Both the position numbers and the translations under genes were made by a program. Shown one piece after another: positions 42,301-51,475 of a DNA stretch of 64,000 nt (position 1 is the first letter of the stretch; the number at the start of each line of letters is the position of its first letter). The stretch is from positions 2,129,501 through 2,193,500 of the forward strand of contig NZ_CP141588.1 in NCBI RefSeq assembly GCF_035594035.1. Direction: 5' to 3'. The notes beneath the pieces were generated by a model, which was not told where the DNA came from, searched no databases, and was given only the letters and a program-made list of their open reading frames with translations. This DNA comes from Sphingomonas sp. LY54 (GTDB lineage Bacteria > Pseudomonadota > Alphaproteobacteria > Sphingomonadales > Sphingomonadaceae).

Positions 42301-44475
42301 TCAGCCGACCGCACCGCCGCCTGCCAGTGCTGCAAGCAGCAGCAGGGCGACGATATTGGTGATCTTGATCATCGGGTTCACGGCCGGGCCGGCCGTGTCC
42401 TTGTAGGGATCGCCGACGGTGTCGCCGGTCACGGCCGCCTTGTGGGCTTCCGAACCCTTGCCGCCGTGATTGCCGTCCTCGATGAACTTCTTGGCATTGT
42501 CCCAGGCGCCGCCGCCGGAGGTCATCGAGATGGCGACGAACAGGCCGCCGACGATGACGCCGAGCAGGAGCGCACCGAGCGCGGCGAAGCCCTGCTCGCG
42601 GCCGGCGATCGCGGCGATCACGAAATAGACGACGATCGGCGCCAGCACCGGCAGCAGGCTGGGCACGATCATCTCCTTGATCGCTGCGCGGGTGACCATG
42701 TCGACGGTGCGGGCGTAATCGGGCCGCGAGGTCCCGTCCATGATGCCGCTGTTAGTGCGGAACTGCTCGCGCACGTCGAGCACGACATCGCCGGCCGCGC
42801 GGCCGACGGCGGTCATGCCCATCGCCCCGAACAGATAGGGCAGCAACGCGCCGAGCAGCAGGCCGACGACGACATAGGGGTTGGAGAGCGAGAAATCGAC
42901 GCCGGCCGGGCCGATGCCGAGTTCCGTGGCATAATGCTGGAGGTCGGTCGTATAGGCGCCGAACAGGACGAGGGCACCCAGTGCGGCCGAACCGATCGCA
43001 TAGCCCTTGGTCACCGCCTTGGTGGTGTTGCCGACCGCGTCGAGCGCGTCGGTGCGGTGGCGAACGTCGTCATCCATTCCGGCCATTTCGGCAATGCCGC
43101 CGGCATTGTCGGTGACGGGTCCGTAAGCGTCGAGCGCGACCACCATCCCGGCCAGAGCGAGCATCGCCGTCGCCGCGAAGGCGATGCCGATGAGGCCGGC
43201 CAGCTGGTAGCTGACGATGATGCCGACGCAGATGACCACCGTCGGCATGGCGGTCGATTCCAGGCTGACGGCGAGGCCCTGAATGACGTTGGTGCCGTGG
43301 CCGGTTTCGGACGCCTTGGCGATCGAGCGGACCGGGCGGTAGTTCGTGCCGGTATAATATTCGGTGATCCAGACCAGCAGCGCCGTGACGCCGAGGCCAA
43401 CGAGCATGCACCAGAACAGGTCCATGCCGGTGAAGCCGTCGCTGACCGCCGTCCGCGCGACCTGGGCTTCGACGTCTAGGCCGGCCGCTTCCCGGGCGCC
43501 GCCGATCACGGCGTTCATGTCGCCCAAAGTCTGGGCGGTGACGTAGTAGAGCGCCGGGATCGAGAGGAGCGCGGTCGTCCAGAAGCCCTTGTAGAGCGCC
43601 CCCATGATCGACTGCTTGGCGCCGAGGCGAACGAAATAGGTGCCGATGATCGAGGTGAGGATGCAGACGCCGCCGATGATCAGAGGCAGGCTCATCAGGC
43701 TCAGCAATTGCGCGTCGCTGCCCTGGACCAGCAGGGCCACCAGCACCATCGTCGCGCCGACGGTGACGACATAGGTCTCGAACAGATCGGCGGCCATGCC
43801 GGCGCAATCGCCGACATTGTCGCCGACATTGTCGGCGATCACGGCCGGGTTGCGGGGGTCGTCCTCGGGAATGCCGGCTTCGACCTTGCCGACGAGGTCG
43901 GCGCCGACGTCGGCGGCCTTGGTGAAGATGCCGCCGCCGAGGCGGGCGAAGATCGAGATCAAGGAAGCGCCGAACGCGAGCGCGACCAAAGCGTCGATGA
44001 CCTCGCGGTCGGCCGGGGCGCGGCCCATCACGTCGACGAGGACGTAGAAGAAGACCGAGATGGCGAGCAAGGCGAGGCCCGCCACCAGCATGCCGGTGAT
44101 CGCGCCGGCCCGGAAAGCGACGGTGAGGCCGCGCTGCAGGCTAGTGCGCGCGGCTTCCGCGGTGCGGACGTTGGCACGGACCGAGATGTTCATGCCGATA
44201 TAGCCGGCCGCACCCGAAAGAAACGCGCCGATGACGAAGCCGATCGCTTCAATCGGGCCGAGAAAGATGAAGACCAAGACGGCAACGACCACGCCGACCA
44301 TCGCGATCGTGCGATATTGGCGGCCGAGATAGGCCTTGGCGCCCTCCTGGATCGCGCTCGCGATATCGATCATTCTTTCGGAGCCGGCCGAACACGCAAG
44401 TACCTGGCGACTTGTCACAAAACCATAGAGCACCGCGGCAAGGCCGCAGGCTATGGCAATCAGTACAACGGTCAT
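42301..44475 (-). CDS. hppA: K+-insensitive H+-translocating inorganic pyrophosphatase
   Basis: 724 residues, about 15-16 membrane segments. Substrate-binding loops are intact: [20 protein letters not shown], then [20 protein letters not shown], and the third acidic loop with [12 protein letters not shown]. The diagnostic residue after NTT is Lys ([18 protein letters not shown]), where K+-dependent enzymes have Ala, so it should work without potassium. The enzyme couples pyrophosphate hydrolysis to proton export across the inner membrane. It stands alone between thiL and infA with its own terminator. Confidence 0.96.
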   Translation of the reverse strand: MTVVLIAIACGLAAVLYGFVTSRQVLACSAGSERMIDIASAIQEGAKAYLGRQYRTIAMVGVVVAVLVFIFLGPIEAIGFVIGAFLSGAAGYIGMNISVRANVRTAEAARTSLQRGLTVAFRAGAITGMLVAGLALLAISVFFYVLVDVMGRAPADREVIDALVALAFGASLISIFARLGGGIFTKAADVGADLVGKVEAGIPEDDPRNPAVIADNVGDNVGDCAGMAADLFETYVVTVGATMVLVALLVQGSDAQLLSLMSLPLIIGGVCILTSIIGTYFVRLGAKQSIMGALYKGFWTTALLSIPALYYVTAQTLGDMNAVIGGAREAAGLDVEAQVARTAVSDGFTGMDLFWCMLVGLGVTALLVWITEYYTGTNYRPVRSIAKASETGHGTNVIQGLAVSLESTAMPTVVICVGIIVSYQLAGLIGIAFAATAMLALAGMVVALDAYGPVTDNAGGIAEMAGMDDDVRHRTDALDAVGNTTKAVTKGYAIGSAALGALVLFGAYTTDLQHYATELGIGPAGVDFSLSNPYVVVGLLLGALLPYLFGAMGMTAVGRAAGDVVLDVREQFRTNSGIMDGTSRPDYARTVDMVTRAAIKEMIVPSLLPVLAPIVVYFVIAAIAGREQGFAALGALLLGVIVGGLFVAISMTSGGGAWDNAKKFIEDGNHGGKGSEAHKAAVTGDTVGDPYKDTAGPAVNPMIKITNIVALLLLAALAGGGAVG

Positions 44476-44604
44476 GAAACATCCTTCCCCTGTAAGGTCC
44501 GGGCAGGGTTGTTTCGCCCAGTTGCAATGTACCCGGACGGGAAGGTGTTAGGCAGGAATTAGAGAGCGTTCAAGTCGAGCTCTATTCTCGACTGAAACGG
44601 GACT

Positions 44605-45525
44605 CTAGCGCGTCTCGCCATGTTCGTAGCCGAGCCGCGACGGCAAAGGCACGGCGCCAGCCGCGTCCTCGAGCGAAAGGCCGGCGCCGGCGGCGAAGCG
44701 GCCTATGCAGGTCGCGGCGACGCCGTCCGGAAGGACCGGCGCGGCGAACAGCAGTTCATAATCGTCCCCGGCCTGCGCGGCGCGGAGACGCGCCTCGCGG
44801 TCCTTGCCGACCAGGCGAGTCAGAGCGTCCGACAGCGGAATAAGGTCGAGATCGATCACCACGGCGAGCCCCGAAGCCTCGGCCATCCGGCTCGCATCGA
44901 TCAGCAGCCCGTCCGATATGTCCATCATCGCATGGACGTGGGGCGCGAGCCGGCGCCCTTCTTCGAGCCGCGGCTGGGGGCGGCGATAGGCTGCGAGCAG
45001 TTCGGCCGGCCCGTCGCGGCGGCCGGCGGCGATCTCCAGGCCCGGCCCGGCATCGCCGATGGTGCCGGTCACGAACAGGCCGTCGCCTTCCGCCGCGCCG
45101 CTGCGCGAGGGCACGACGCCCGCAGTGCCGAGCGCGGTCAGCGAGAAAGTGCGCGCCGCGCCGGATGGTGCGGCCACCGTGTCGCCGCCCAGCAACGGCA
45201 CGGCAAAGGCGGCGAGCGCGTCGCGCAGACCGTCGAGAAAGGCGGCGTCCCAGTCCGCGTGCCCGAGCGAATAGCCGAGCAGGGCGCCGACCGGCGTCGC
45301 GCCCTTGGCGGCGAGGTCCGACAGGTTCACCGCGAGCAATTTCCAGGCGACGTCCGCCGGCGGGTCGGTGGCGAGGAAATGGACGCCCTCGACGATCATG
45401 TCGTGGGTGAGGACGAGGCCAGTGCCGCCGATCTCCATCACGGCGGCATCGTCGCGCAGGCCGCGCGCGGCCGGATCGGTCGCCAGCGCGCGCAGGGCGG
45501 AAATGAAGTCGGATTCGCGGCTCAT
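44605..45525 (-). CDS. thiL: Thiamine-monophosphate kinase
   Basis: 306 residues. The signature metal and nucleotide-binding segments are present: RDDAAVMEIGG (about 24-34), LTHDMIVEGVHFLATDPP (about 39-56), LAVNLSDLAAKGATPVG (about 64-80) and DISDGLLIDASRMAEASG (about 205-222). ThiL phosphorylates thiamine monophosphate to the active diphosphate. It follows nusB on the same strand with a 43-bp gap, a widely conserved nusB-thiL order. Confidence 0.95.
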   Translation of the reverse strand: MSRESDFISALRALATDPAARGLRDDAAVMEIGGTGLVLTHDMIVEGVHFLATDPPADVAWKLLAVNLSDLAAKGATPVGALLGYSLGHADWDAAFLDGLRDALAAFAVPLLGGDTVAAPSGAARTFSLTALGTAGVVPSRSGAAEGDGLFVTGTIGDAGPGLEIAAGRRDGPAELLAAYRRPQPRLEEGRRLAPHVHAMMDISDGLLIDASRMAEASGLAVVIDLDLIPLSDALTRLVGKDREARLRAAQAGDDYELLFAAPVLPDGVAATCIGRFAAGAGLSLEDAAGAVPLPSRLGYEHGETR

Positions 45526-45568
45526 GTGCCGAAACTAGCCCAGTTCCGCGCGGGGCGCGAAGCGGGGC

Positions 45569-46042
45569 CTACTTGCGGACGTCCTTGGCGACGGCGTCGA
45601 GCAGTCCGTTGACGAAATTGGCCTCGCGCTTGTCGTAGAAGGCCTTGGCGACGTCGACATATTCGGAAATGACGCTGCCGGTCGGAACGTCGATCCGCGC
45701 AACCAGTTCGTAGGCGCCGGCGCGCAGGATCTGCCGCATCGGCTTGTCGAGCCGCTCGATCGACCAGTCCTTGGCGAGGCGGGCCGCGATCAGGGCATCC
45801 AGCTCGACGCGGCGGGCATCGACGCCGCGGACGATGTCGTCGAAGAAATCGACCTCGGCGTTGGCATATTCGACGCCCTCGATCGTCGCGCCGAGCCGGT
45901 GCTGGTGGAATTCGTGGAGCAGGGTCGGGAGCGGGGTCTTCTCCATCTCCTGCTGGTACAGCGCCTGCACGGCGGCAAGCCGCGCGGCGGAACGCGAACG
46001 GGATCGGGCGGGAGTCTGCTGCATCGCGCGGGCCATAGCCAA
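45569..46042 (-). CDS. nusB: Transcription antitermination factor NusB
   Basis: 157 residues, all helical. RSAARLAAVQALYQQEM (about 16-32) is the conserved first helix and its Arg-rich N-terminus binds boxA RNA; PMRQILRAGAYELVARIDVP and SEYVDVAKAFYDKREANFVN are the conserved C-terminal half. NusB with NusE/S10 supports rRNA antitermination. An in-frame ATG two codons in is a possible alternative start. It sits between an epoxide-hydrolase-like gene and thiL. Confidence 0.95.
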   Translation of the reverse strand: MAMARAMQQTPARSRSRSAARLAAVQALYQQEMEKTPLPTLLHEFHQHRLGATIEGVEYANAEVDFFDDIVRGVDARRVELDALIAARLAKDWSIERLDKPMRQILRAGAYELVARIDVPTGSVISEYVDVAKAFYDKREANFVNGLLDAVAKDVRK

Positions 46043-46053
46043 AGCGGAGGGCG

Positions 46054-46959
46054 TTAGTCGAGCGGAGTCTCGGCGATGAAGTCGCGGATCGCCTCGGTGA
46101 CGACCTCGGGCTGCTCCCAGGGCAGGAAGTGGCCCGCATCCTCGGCGATGACGATACGGAGATCGTCCACCAGCTCTTCCAGCCCGGCGAGTTGGATCGG
46201 CAGCAAGGCCTTGTCCTTCAGGCCCCAGACGACGAGCGTCGGCATCGTCACGTGCGGGAAGGGCGCGCGCGTCCAGAGCGGATGGTGCGCCGCCTCGCCC
46301 GGCTCGGGGACGAGGATGCGCGAGGCGCGGTACCAGTTGAGCATCGCCGTCAGCGCGCCTTCCTGCGCCCAGTCATGGAGATAGGCCTCGCGCTCGCCAG
46401 ACGGGATCCGGCGCAGGTCGACATGGGCGCCGAAGCTCTTCTCGAAGAAGGTCTCCAGCCCCATGGCGCGTATCCCTTGCTCCATCCGCGGCTCGCGGAA
46501 CCGGTTCATATATTGCGAGGCGGCGCGTTGGGCCTCGTCGTCGATCAGGCTGTTCTGGAAGAGCAGGGGGTGGGGTGCGTTGACGATCACCAGCCGCGCC
46601 ACGCGCTCGGGATGGCGCAGCGCCGCCAGCCACGCCGCCGCGCCGCCCCAATCGTGGCCGACCAAAGTGAAGCGACCGAGGCCGAGCGCGTCGGCGAGCG
46701 CGACCAGATCCTCGACCACCCGCTCGGTCTGATAGGCCTCGGTCTCCTGCGGCTTGTCGGAGCCGCCGAAGCCGCGCTGGTCTGGGGCGACGACGCGAAA
46801 GTCGGCGGCCAATGCCTGCATCTGGAAGCGCCAGGTGCGGTGCGATTCCGGGAAGCCGTGGAGGAAGACGATCGGCTCGGCCTCCTCCGCGCCACCGAGC
46901 TGGACGGTGAGCGTCACGCCGGTCGGCAGGCCGATGCGGGTGGTGCGAGGCTCGCTCAT
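46054..46959 (-). CDS. Alpha/beta hydrolase, epoxide hydrolase/haloalkane dehalogenase-like
   Basis: 301 residues. The oxyanion-hole motif is FLHGFPESHRTW (about 32-43). The nucleophile Asp is in TLVGHDWGGAAAW (about 101-113), typical of epoxide hydrolases (Asp, not Ser). The base His is in EDAGHFLPWEQPE (about 275-287). The catalytic acid is near WGLKDKAL. The family opens epoxides or C-halogen bonds through an ester intermediate; the substrate cannot be told. The stop/start overlap with the pirin gene upstream (ATGA) makes them an operon. Confidence 0.88.
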   Translation of the reverse strand: MSEPRTTRIGLPTGVTLTVQLGGAEEAEPIVFLHGFPESHRTWRFQMQALAADFRVVAPDQRGFGGSDKPQETEAYQTERVVEDLVALADALGLGRFTLVGHDWGGAAAWLAALRHPERVARLVIVNAPHPLLFQNSLIDDEAQRAASQYMNRFREPRMEQGIRAMGLETFFEKSFGAHVDLRRIPSGEREAYLHDWAQEGALTAMLNWYRASRILVPEPGEAAHHPLWTRAPFPHVTMPTLVVWGLKDKALLPIQLAGLEELVDDLRIVIAEDAGHFLPWEQPEVVTEAIRDFIAETPLD

Positions 46960-47855
46960 GGGTAGCTGACCGTTATCGGGACGTCGGGAAGCGGGATTCG
47001 CTCGACGGCATCGTCGGGCACGAGCGGGAAACGCTGCGCATTCCAGTCGGCCTTGGCCTCCTCGATCCGGTCGCGGCGCGAGGAGACGAAGTTCCACCAG
47101 ACATGGCGCGTGCCATCCATCGGCGCGCCGCCGCAGAGCATGACGTGGCCGCCGCCGAACGAGCGCAGGGTGGCGCGGATGCCGGGGCGGAGGACGTAGA
47201 GCACCATCGGCTCGAGCGGCAGGCCGTCGAGATCGGCATCGCCCTCCGCGACGTAGAGCGCGCGCTCCTCGGCCGCCGGATCGATGGGCAGCGCGCCGCC
47301 CGGCCGCAGCGCGAGATCGGCATAGATCGTCTCGCTGTGGCAGGTGACCGGGGAGGTGGCGCCCCAGAGAGTGCCCATGATCACCCGCGCCGTCGCGTCC
47401 CGGGACTCGATCACCGGCAGCGCTTCGCGTGCGACATGCTCGAAGGCCGGCGTCATCTCTTCCTTGGCCTGCGGCATGGCCAGCCAGGTCTGGATCCCGC
47501 TCAGTTCCGGCCCGTCCGGGCGCAGCTCGGCGGGCGACCGCTCGGAATGGACGATGCCGCGCCCGGCCGTCATCAGATTGACCGCGCCCGGCTCGATCCG
47601 CTGGACGGTGCCGAGCGAATCGCGATGGTCGATCGCACCCGCGAACAGATAGGTGACGGTCGCGAGGTTGATATGCGGGTGGGGCCGTACGTCCATGCCC
47701 GTCCCGGCCGGCAGGTGCGCCGGTCCCATCTGGTCGAAGAAGATGAAGGGGCCGACCATGGTCCGCGCCTTGTGCGGCAGCGTGCGATGGACCTTGAAGC
47801 CGCCAAGATCGTGGCTGACGGGATGGAGGACCTGCAGGAATGGATCGTCGGTCAT
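46956..47855 (-). CDS. Pirin family protein
   Basis: 299 residues, two-cupin fold. The N-terminal metal-binding motif is MDVRPHPHINLATVTYLFAG (His-His around 56-58) with GIVHSERSP and a conserved Glu. The second domain (about 170-290) has HVMLCGGAPM and HVWWNFVSS. Bacterial pirins are Fe(II)-dependent, often quercetinase-like or redox-sensing. The ATG at 47855 was chosen because it fits the family N-terminus (MTDDPFLQVL) and has GGGAG nearby; an ATG at 47894 would add 13 residues. Its ATG/stop overlaps the hydrolase gene. Confidence 0.9.
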   Translation of the reverse strand: MTDDPFLQVLHPVSHDLGGFKVHRTLPHKARTMVGPFIFFDQMGPAHLPAGTGMDVRPHPHINLATVTYLFAGAIDHRDSLGTVQRIEPGAVNLMTAGRGIVHSERSPAELRPDGPELSGIQTWLAMPQAKEEMTPAFEHVAREALPVIESRDATARVIMGTLWGATSPVTCHSETIYADLALRPGGALPIDPAAEERALYVAEGDADLDGLPLEPMVLYVLRPGIRATLRSFGGGHVMLCGGAPMDGTRHVWWNFVSSRRDRIEEAKADWNAQRFPLVPDDAVERIPLPDVPITVSYP

Positions 47856-47973
47856 CGGGCCATGCTCTCCCAGGTTGCGCCCCAGCGCGGGCACGTGCCG
47901 GACTCAGGCGATCACAGTGGCACGGGCGGCATTCAATTGCGATGGCTTCGGGCATCATCCGAAGCGCGGCGCG

Positions 47974-48498
47974 TCAGGGGAAGCGCGGCCTGATGCGCGG
48001 CTGGAAATGCTGGACGCACGACCAGAAATAGGAGGCGAGCACTTCCGCCAGGCGGGCTACGGCCTGGGGCGGGATGCGGGCGTGGCCGATCCGGCGCAGG
48101 AACAGCTTCGCGCCCGACGGCGTGACCGGGAGGATCGGCAGCTCCGCTCCTCTTTTGTGGTAGAGAAAGATGTTGGGGGTGGTCGCCAGCGCCTCGCGGC
48201 ACCTCTGTTCGTAACAGGCAACCAGATCGAGCGGCGAGTTGCCGTCGCCCAGCGCGGCCGAGGCGCGGCGAAGCTGGCGATGGAGCGCGACGCGGGCCAG
48301 CCACCGGTCCAGCGCGGAGGTCTGCGCGTTGACGATCCCGACATGGACCGACCAGTAGATGAAGATGACGCATTCGCGCGCAAGCTGCTCGCCGGCGAAG
48401 GGGAGCAGATCCTTCAGGTCCCGCTCGAGCGATGCGGTGGCGTCCTCGACCAGCTCCCGAACGTGACGGCGCCTGCGGGCAAGCGCCAGCCAGCTCAT
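47974..48498 (-). CDS. Hypothetical protein, helical, 174 residues
   Basis: I do not recognise the family. The product is basic, mostly helical and has no signal peptide or membrane segment; a Trp/Tyr-rich centre (ARECVIFIYWSVHVGIVNAQ, about 48-67) and a C-terminal SYFWSCVQHF segment (about 157-166) stand out. The ATG at 48498 overlaps the stop of the preceding small gene (ATGA), so the two are translated together. Upstream frame extension to 48588 is antisense-like sequence of the neighbour and rejected. The pair is divergent from a TetR regulator, the likely repressor. Confidence 0.7.
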   Translation of the reverse strand: MSWLALARRRRHVRELVEDATASLERDLKDLLPFAGEQLARECVIFIYWSVHVGIVNAQTSALDRWLARVALHRQLRRASAALGDGNSPLDLVACYEQRCREALATTPNIFLYHKRGAELPILPVTPSGAKLFLRRIGHARIPPQAVARLAEVLASYFWSCVQHFQPRIRPRFP

Positions 48499-48776
48499 AC
48501 GCGGATTTCCGCGCGCTTGCCCTGCGCACCTTGCGGCATGGGGGGCGCCTCCTCGACCGCGAGCCGGAAGAAGCCGTTGCGCGACCATATTGCCGCTCCC
48601 ACCATGAAGCGGCCGGTAGTCCGGTCCAGCAGCACGAAATCGTCGGGGCGGCCCAAAGCCTCCGCGATCATCTTCCCGCCGGTCGCGTAGGCGGCGTCGA
48701 GATCGGGCGCGTCGAACGCAAGCAGCCGCGGAGCCTGCCCGGCATGCATCCAGTAGCTCAGGCGGAAGGAGTGCAA
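48495..48776 (-). CDS. Hypothetical protein, 93 residues, first gene of TetR-divergent pair
   Basis: No recognised family. The composition is that of a small alpha+beta protein (FRLSYWMHAGQAPRLLAFDA, then GKMIAEALGRPDDFVLLDRT and GRFMVGAAIWSRNGFFRL), with a conserved-looking core and a Pro/Gly-rich tail. The start is uncertain: TTG at 48776 has GAGAGA six bases upstream and keeps the coding-like HSFRLSYW stretch; ATG at 48749 is the alternative. The stop overlaps the next gene. Transcription starts next to the palindrome at 48796. Confidence 0.6.
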   Translation of the reverse strand: MHSFRLSYWMHAGQAPRLLAFDAPDLDAAYATGGKMIAEALGRPDDFVLLDRTTGRFMVGAAIWSRNGFFRLAVEEAPPMPQGAQGKRAEIRV

Positions 48777-48795
48777 GGCTTGTCTCTCGGAATCA

Positions 48796-48817
48796 TTAGT
48801 CAACAACTGTTGATTAA
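48796..48817. promoter_or_regulatory. 22-bp palindrome, probable TetR-family operator
   Basis: The core TCAACA-AC-TGTTGA is perfectly symmetric and extends to TTA...TAA outer arms, with one mismatched pair between. It lies between the divergent starts (48776 leftward, 48863 rightward), the classic position for an autoregulated TetR-type repressor. Confidence 0.75.
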
Positions 48818-48862
48818 ATGCTCGTTCTGGGCCAGTCAATGGGGATGGAGGAGGGGATTGCG

Positions 48863-49495
48863 ATGGAGGTCCAGACGAATGCGGCGAAGCGCAAGCGGGG
48901 GAGGCCGAAGCGCGAGCATGCACCCGATCCGGCGGCGATCCTCGCGGCCGCGCTCGGCCGGTTCGCGCACAACGGCTTTCACGGCACCAACCTTCGCGAC
49001 ATCGCCGCCGATGCCGAGGTCGACGTCGCCCTCGTAGCGCGCCAGTTCGGATCGAAAATGGGCCTGTGGAAGGCGGTGGTCGACGAAATCGCGGTGCGGA
49101 TGGCCGATGCGCAGGCCGATATCGCCGCCCTCCAGGACGACCCGATGCCGCTGGGTGAGCGCATAGGCCGCGCGCTCGATCGTTTCGTCGCCTTCAATGC
49201 CGCCCACCGCGAGCTCGGGCAGTTCTTCGTCAACGAGGTCACTCGTCCCGGAGAGCGGCACGATTATGTGCTCGAGCGGCTATGGCTTCCCAATCGCCGC
49301 GCCCTCCTGCCGCTTCTCGCGGACGGGATCGATGCAGGCATCGTCGCCGCCAGCGACCCCGAACTCGCTTTGCTGATGCTGGTCGGGGCGGTGGCGCTGC
49401 CGCTGATTACGGGCGAAATGGTCTCGGAGGATCTCGGGCGGGACATGGAGACGCGCCTGTCGCAAGGCGTGAAGGCGCTGCTGGTCAGGGCCTGA
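48863..49495 (+). CDS. TetR/AcrR-family transcriptional repressor
   Basis: 210 residues. The N-terminal HTH (about 20-65) is typical: AAALGRFAHNGFHGTNLRDI, then AADAEVDVALVARQFGSKMG. The C-terminal ligand-binding domain is helical. The ATG at 48863 was chosen because GGAGGAGGGG ends eight bases before it and residues upstream (from 48818) are not conserved-looking. It diverges from the two unknown small genes, with the palindrome between them. The ligand cannot be predicted. It converges on bolA. Confidence 0.9.
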   Translation: MEVQTNAAKRKRGRPKREHAPDPAAILAAALGRFAHNGFHGTNLRDIAADAEVDVALVARQFGSKMGLWKAVVDEIAVRMADAQADIAALQDDPMPLGERIGRALDRFVAFNAAHRELGQFFVNEVTRPGERHDYVLERLWLPNRRALLPLLADGIDAGIVAASDPELALLMLVGAVALPLITGEMVSEDLGRDMETRLSQGVKALLVRA

Positions 49496-49522
49496 GGCCG
49501 CGTCCGGCCGCCAAGCCTGGGC

Positions 49523-49807
49523 TCATTCTCCCGGGGCTCTGGCCTTGATCGCCAGCGCGTGGACGCGCTCGGCGAGCAGATCGCCGAGCGCCGTGTTGAC
49601 CGCGCGCTGGCGTGCGACGCGGCTCATGCCGGCGAACTGCTCGGCCACGATCTCGACGGTGAAATGGCTCTCGCCGCGTCCGTCATGGCCGGCATGGCCG
49701 CGATGCATCTCGCTGTCGTCCCGAACGACGAGATGCGTCGGAGCGAGGCTCTGCTGGAGACGTTTTGTGATTTCGGCCGCGACCGGTCCGGTTAAATGCT
49801 GGGTCAT
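49523..49807 (-). CDS. BolA family protein
   Basis: 94 residues. The BolA fold signature is present: GESHFTVEIVAEQFAGMSRV, then ARQRAVNTALGDLLAERVHA, with the His and helix that bind the Fe-S cluster shared with monothiol glutaredoxin. An His/Asp-rich loop (HRGHAGHDGRGESH) precedes it. BolA proteins act in iron homeostasis and Fe-S trafficking. It is divergent from the J-domain gene across only 40 bases; this order is common in alphaproteobacteria. Confidence 0.9.
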   Translation of the reverse strand: MTQHLTGPVAAEITKRLQQSLAPTHLVVRDDSEMHRGHAGHDGRGESHFTVEIVAEQFAGMSRVARQRAVNTALGDLLAERVHALAIKARAPGE

Positions 49808-49847
49808 CGGGTCTTATATAGCGGCTCGGACTGCGAAAGGGAGATGA

Positions 49848-50441
49848 GTGGCGAGTTCGGGGAAGAAGCAGACGCGATTTCATGGCCGCGTCGAGGGAGA
49901 GCGCCATTGCTCCCAGCCGGGCTGCGTCGAGCCGGGCGAATTCCGCGCGCCCGCGGCCGGCCGCCGACCCAATTTCGACGGGCCGGGTGACTGGCGCTGG
50001 CTGTGCCTCGACCATGTCCGTGAATTCAACTCCGGCTACAATTTCTTCAACGGCATGAGTCCCGACGAAATCGAGGCGGCGCAGACCCCCTATGGCGGCT
50101 GGGACCGGGAGACGCGGGCGTTCGCCGCCAACGGCTCCTCGCCGCCGAAATGGGCCGATTTCGTCGACCCGCTCGACGCGATCGGCGCCCGCTTCCAGCG
50201 TGCGGCCGGCCAGGGGCCGCAGCGCGCAGACGGGCGCGTGCTGAGCGAGCAGGACCGCAAATCGCTGAAGACGCTGGGGCTTGGAACCGACACCGACCGG
50301 CGCGCGCTTAGACGGCGATACGCCGAGCTGCTGCGCCGCTATCATCCCGATCATAATGGCGGCGACCGCGGCCATGAGAAAGCGTTGCAGGCCGTCATCG
50401 GGGCCTATACGCAGCTCAAATCACGTCCCGCTTTCGCTTGA
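49848..50441 (+). CDS. J-domain (DnaJ-like) protein with C-terminal J domain
   Basis: 197 residues. The J domain is at the C-terminus (about 130-190; [20 protein letters not shown], then the HPD motif in [11 protein letters not shown]), not the N-terminus as in DnaJ. The N-terminal part has a conserved Cys/Trp/His set ([33 protein letters not shown]) that could bind metal. The start is GTG with GGGAG upstream. It precedes cobS, whose start lies within 15 bases of its stop, so it probably recruits Hsp70 to CobS/CobT or their substrate. Confidence 0.9.
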   Translation: MASSGKKQTRFHGRVEGERHCSQPGCVEPGEFRAPAAGRRPNFDGPGDWRWLCLDHVREFNSGYNFFNGMSPDEIEAAQTPYGGWDRETRAFAANGSSPPKWADFVDPLDAIGARFQRAAGQGPQRADGRVLSEQDRKSLKTLGLGTDTDRRALRRRYAELLRRYHPDHNGGDRGHEKALQAVIGAYTQLKSRPAFA

Positions 50442-50452
50442 ACCTGGAAAGA

Positions 50453-51463
50453 ATGATGGCCGAACTTGCCAATGTGAACCTCGACAGCCGTGCCGCCACG
50501 GTGATGGACGCGCCCGACAAGATCGTGAAGGTGCGCGACCTCTTCGGGGTCGACAGCGACATGGAAGTTCCGGCTTTCTCGGAGGCCGACGAGCGGGTGC
50601 CGGACCTCGATCCGGCCTATGTCTTCGATCCGGACACCACGCTCGCCATCTGCGCCGGCTTCGCGCGCAACCGTCGCGTCATGGTCCAGGGCTATCACGG
50701 CACCGGCAAGTCGACCCATATCGAGCAGGTCGCCGCGCGCCTCAATTGGCCGCTGATCCGCATCAACCTCGACGCCCATATCAGCCGCATCGACCTCATC
50801 GGCCGCGACGCGATCGTGCTCCGCGACGGCCAGCAGGTCACCGAATTCCGCGAGGGCCTGCTGCCGTGGGCGCTGCAGACGCCGACTGCGCTCGTGTTCG
50901 ATGAATATGATGCCGGCCGTCCGGACGTGATGTTCGTCATCCAGCGCGTGCTGGAGGCGGAGGGCAAGCTGACCCTGCTCGACCAGAACCGGGTGATCCG
51001 CCCCAATCCCTTCTTCCGCCTGTTCGCCACGACCAACACGATCGGGCTGGGCGACACGACCGGCCTCTATCACGGCACCCAGCAGATCAACCAGGGCCAG
51101 ATGGACCGCTGGAACATCGTCGTCACGCTCAATTACCTGCCGGCGGCGACCGAGGCGCGCATCGTCCTCGCCAAGTCGGGCGAGTATGACCATGAGGGCG
51201 GCCGCGCCGAGGTCGAGAAGATGATCAAGGTCGCCGATTTGACCCGCCAAGGCTTCATCAACGGCGACATCTCGACCGTGATGAGCCCGCGCTCGGTGAT
51301 CAGCTGGGCGCAGAATGCGCTGATCTTCAACGATATCGGCTTCGCCTTCCGCCTCTCGTTCCTGAACAAGTGCGACGAAGCCGAGCGCGCGCTGATCGCG
51401 GAATATTATCAGCGCGTCTTCGGCAAGGACCTGCCGGAGAGCGTCGTCGGCCGGGTCGGCTGA
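50453..51463 (+). CDS. cobS: Cobaltochelatase-type AAA+ subunit CobS
   Basis: 336 residues. AAA+ core: Walker [10 protein letters not shown] (about 82-90), Walker [21 protein letters not shown] (about 145-164), sensor residues near [15 protein letters not shown]. An acidic N-terminus holds the CobS-specific [20 protein letters not shown]. In aerobic B12 synthesis CobS with CobT and CobN inserts cobalt into hydrogenobyrinate diamide. The exact start is unclear (ATG at 50453 or 50456; TTG at 50438 overlaps the J-domain stop). cobT follows 12 bases later. No CobN or other cobalamin gene is in the window, so the pair may serve another chelation or remodelling role. Confidence 0.93.
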   Translation: MMAELANVNLDSRAATVMDAPDKIVKVRDLFGVDSDMEVPAFSEADERVPDLDPAYVFDPDTTLAICAGFARNRRVMVQGYHGTGKSTHIEQVAARLNWPLIRINLDAHISRIDLIGRDAIVLRDGQQVTEFREGLLPWALQTPTALVFDEYDAGRPDVMFVIQRVLEAEGKLTLLDQNRVIRPNPFFRLFATTNTIGLGDTTGLYHGTQQINQGQMDRWNIVVTLNYLPAATEARIVLAKSGEYDHEGGRAEVEKMIKVADLTRQGFINGDISTVMSPRSVISWAQNALIFNDIGFAFRLSFLNKCDEAERALIAEYYQRVFGKDLPESVVGRVG

Positions 51464-51475
51464 GCCCGCAGGGCC

